Of a stretch of DNA of 16,194 nucleotides, positions 15,106 to 16,194 are shown piece after piece. Source of the stretch: JBMYQA01 sp049600855. GTDB lineage: Bacteria; Bacteroidota; Bacteroidia; Cytophagales; Flammeovirgaceae. Location of the stretch: contig JBMYQA010000119.1 in the NCBI GenBank assembly GCA_049600855.1, forward strand, positions 1-16,194, read 5' to 3'. A program made the position numbers and the translations under genes. Within the stretch, counting starts at the first letter, position 1, and each line of letters begins with the position of its first letter. The notes beneath the pieces were generated by a model, which ran no database searches, was not told where the DNA came from, and worked only from the letters and a program-made list of their open reading frames with translations.

Positions 15106-16194
15106 TTTTTTAGTCTTTTGTAGAGATCCTTCCAAACTGCTTTATTTTGTATAAAATCACTTGCACTCCAAGGAGTATATTTATATCCAGAATTAAGCCA
15201 GTCCCAAACAAACTCTTTGTGGTTATATTCATTCAACTGAGCTGGAACAGAACCACTATCAAACTCTGCGGAATAATCTGTTCTTACTCCATAACCCTGA
15301 ATATTCAACTTAGCTCGAAGGTAACTTTCAAATCCTACTGCTTGAACTTCTCGTAAACGAACTCCTTGGGAGTTTTTACTAATAGATAATCTTTCTAAAG
15401 ATCCTATTTCATCTTGATAGGCATGAAAAAGTTCATGCCCAGTCACAAACAGACTATTAAAGTTAACATCAAAATGTCCTGTAGCCGTTCCCGAACCTAC
15501 ATAGAGTGTTTTTAATTCAGGATTATATCGAGAATTCAAAAGTCCTAAATTTTGATAATGTTCTGGTATACTTCCATCAGCGTATAACTGATCATACCCC
15601 ATATCTTTTACTATATGATCAATATACTTTATATTATAAACCGCACTAGAGCTTGTTAATTCATTAATTACAGTTTGCCCTTCATCAACGCTATTAATTT
15701 TATTTAAGTCATCAAATGCTTGTTGAACAAAACTATCATGATACTTCCCATTTCCGTCCCCCTTGTATTCTTCACCAACAGTAACATTTCCTTCTGAGTC
15801 TTGAGTGTAATGATGTAGTTTTCCATTTTGATAAATGTACGAAGCATTACCATCTGAAGAAAATATACGAACATAGTCGCCATTCACATCTATGTTCATA
15901 ATAGGATTGTTTAATCCATAATGATATGGCGTGAATGTATGATAACTTTCAGCAAACCGATCTACTTTATGGAATCTTCCTAACTGCGGATCATAGTCTC
16001 TTTGTCCATATTCTAGCAGGTTAGTAGTTTCTTCGAGTTCTTTGCCATTATAAGTAAACCTATGGTTGGGTTCTCCTTCTTTATCCAACGGCTTAATGCT
16101 CATTCCAAAGGGATAATAGCTATTCTCTTGCCACACCAATCGCTCATGCTTTACCCTCAACTCATCAAAGAACACATCCATCATGGATTCATTG
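15102..16194 (-). CDS. RHS protein C-terminus with HExxH metallopeptidase-like tip (partial, runs off window)
   Basis: Only the last 360 or so codons are present; the frame is open at the right edge (NESMM...), so the true start and RHS shell lie outside. Counting from the first Met in view, the RHS core end has YYPFGMSIKPLD (24-35), RFTYNGKELEET (42-53), YDPQLGRFHKVDRFAESY (64-81) and YHYGLNNPI (87-95), with DVNGD in place of the usual DPDG. The tip (about 103-360) carries VTGHELFHAYQDE (HExxH, 250-254) and REVQAVGFE (278-286), where E279 or E286 could be the third zinc ligand, as in gluzincin-like and M91-type peptidase toxins. RHS proteins are large delivery proteins whose tip acts on a rival cell. 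The overlapping lipoprotein gene is the likely immunity partner. Peptidase assignment rests on motifs only. Confidence 0.78.
   Translation of the reverse strand, partial: NESMMDVFFDELRVKHERLVWQENSYYPFGMSIKPLDKEGEPNHRFTYNGKELEETTNLLEYGQRDYDPQLGRFHKVDRFAESYHTFTPYHYGLNNPIMNIDVNGDYVRIFSSDGNASYIYQNGKLHHYTQDSEGNVTVGEEYKGDGNGKYHDSFVQQAFDDLNKINSVDEGQTVINELTSSSAVYNIKYIDHIVKDMGYDQLYADGSIPEHYQNLGLLNSRYNPELKTLYVGSGTATGHFDVNFNSLFVTGHELFHAYQDEIGSLERLSISKNSQGVRLREVQAVGFESYLRAKLNIQGYGVRTDYSAEFDSGSVPAQLNEYNHKEFVWDWLNSGYKYTPWSASDFIQNKAVWKDLYKRLKK
16079..16194 (-). repeat. 116-bp RHS core repeat, copy in the edge RHS gene
   Basis: Gap-free match to 12815-12930 with 4 mismatches. It lies just before the point where the two RHS proteins diverge into different tips, the place where homologous recombination could swap tips. 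Confidence 0.9.

Noticed and set aside
15106..15135. Ten extra codons at the start of the lipoprotein gene (MEGSLQKTKK)
   Set aside because: They would put charged residues before the signal peptide and lie inside the RHS toxin; the ATGA-overlap start at 15105 is better.
11011..16194. An insertion sequence or integron as the cause of the repeated RHS blocks
   Set aside because: No transposase, integrase, terminal inverted repeats or target duplications were seen; homologous RHS core blocks explain the repeats.

Overview
The window looks like a chromosomal segment of a Bacteroidota bacterium, probably a marine or environmental Cytophagales-type organism. The evidence is a perfect TAnnTTTG-type -7 element (TACTTTTG) before the glycosyltransferase gene, weak Shine-Dalgarno sequences, a short acyl-CoA desaturase, a cold-shock protein with a Lys-rich N-terminal extension, a long AsmA-like protein, and RHS proteins of the YYPFG / YNGKE / NNP type common in this phylum. 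The order-level guess is inference only.

Left part (1-10.7 kb) is ordinary housekeeping and envelope content. It holds a membrane acyl-CoA desaturase (+) and a cold-shock-domain protein (+). A 25-bp hairpin separates the latter from two minus-strand genes, an AsmA-family protein and a GT39 polyprenyl-phosphate-sugar-dependent glycosyltransferase. Divergent from these, behind a recognisable promoter, are a GT2 polyprenyl-phosphate glycosyltransferase and a small four-helix membrane protein with three His residues. The GT2 enzyme plausibly makes the lipid-linked sugar that the GT39 enzyme uses. Then follow, on the minus strand, a small exported protein, a membrane protein with two CxxC pairs, and a 2,4-dienoyl-CoA reductase-like SDR.

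Right part (11.0-16.2 kb, all minus strand) is accessory: an RHS polymorphic-toxin locus with a trail of displaced cassettes. Following transcription from the right edge, the order is: the 3' end of an RHS gene running off the window, with a HExxH metallopeptidase-like tip; a lipoprotein gene overlapping it by ATGA (putative immunity); a terminator; a truncated toxin tail plus an immunity gene; a second, more decayed tail plus a paralogous immunity gene; an orphan RHS core fragment with a different metallopeptidase-like tip (HELLGH) plus another lipoprotein gene; a terminator; and finally a degenerate copy of the orphan's 5' block with no tip. The 116-bp core block of the edge gene is repeated in the orphan with 112 of 116 bases identical, the arrangement expected if tips are exchanged by recombination. 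Two putative immunity proteins are lipoproteins and two are apparently cytoplasmic, so toxins with targets in different compartments may have been carried here in succession.

No rRNA, tRNA, CRISPR array, transposase or integrase gene was seen.
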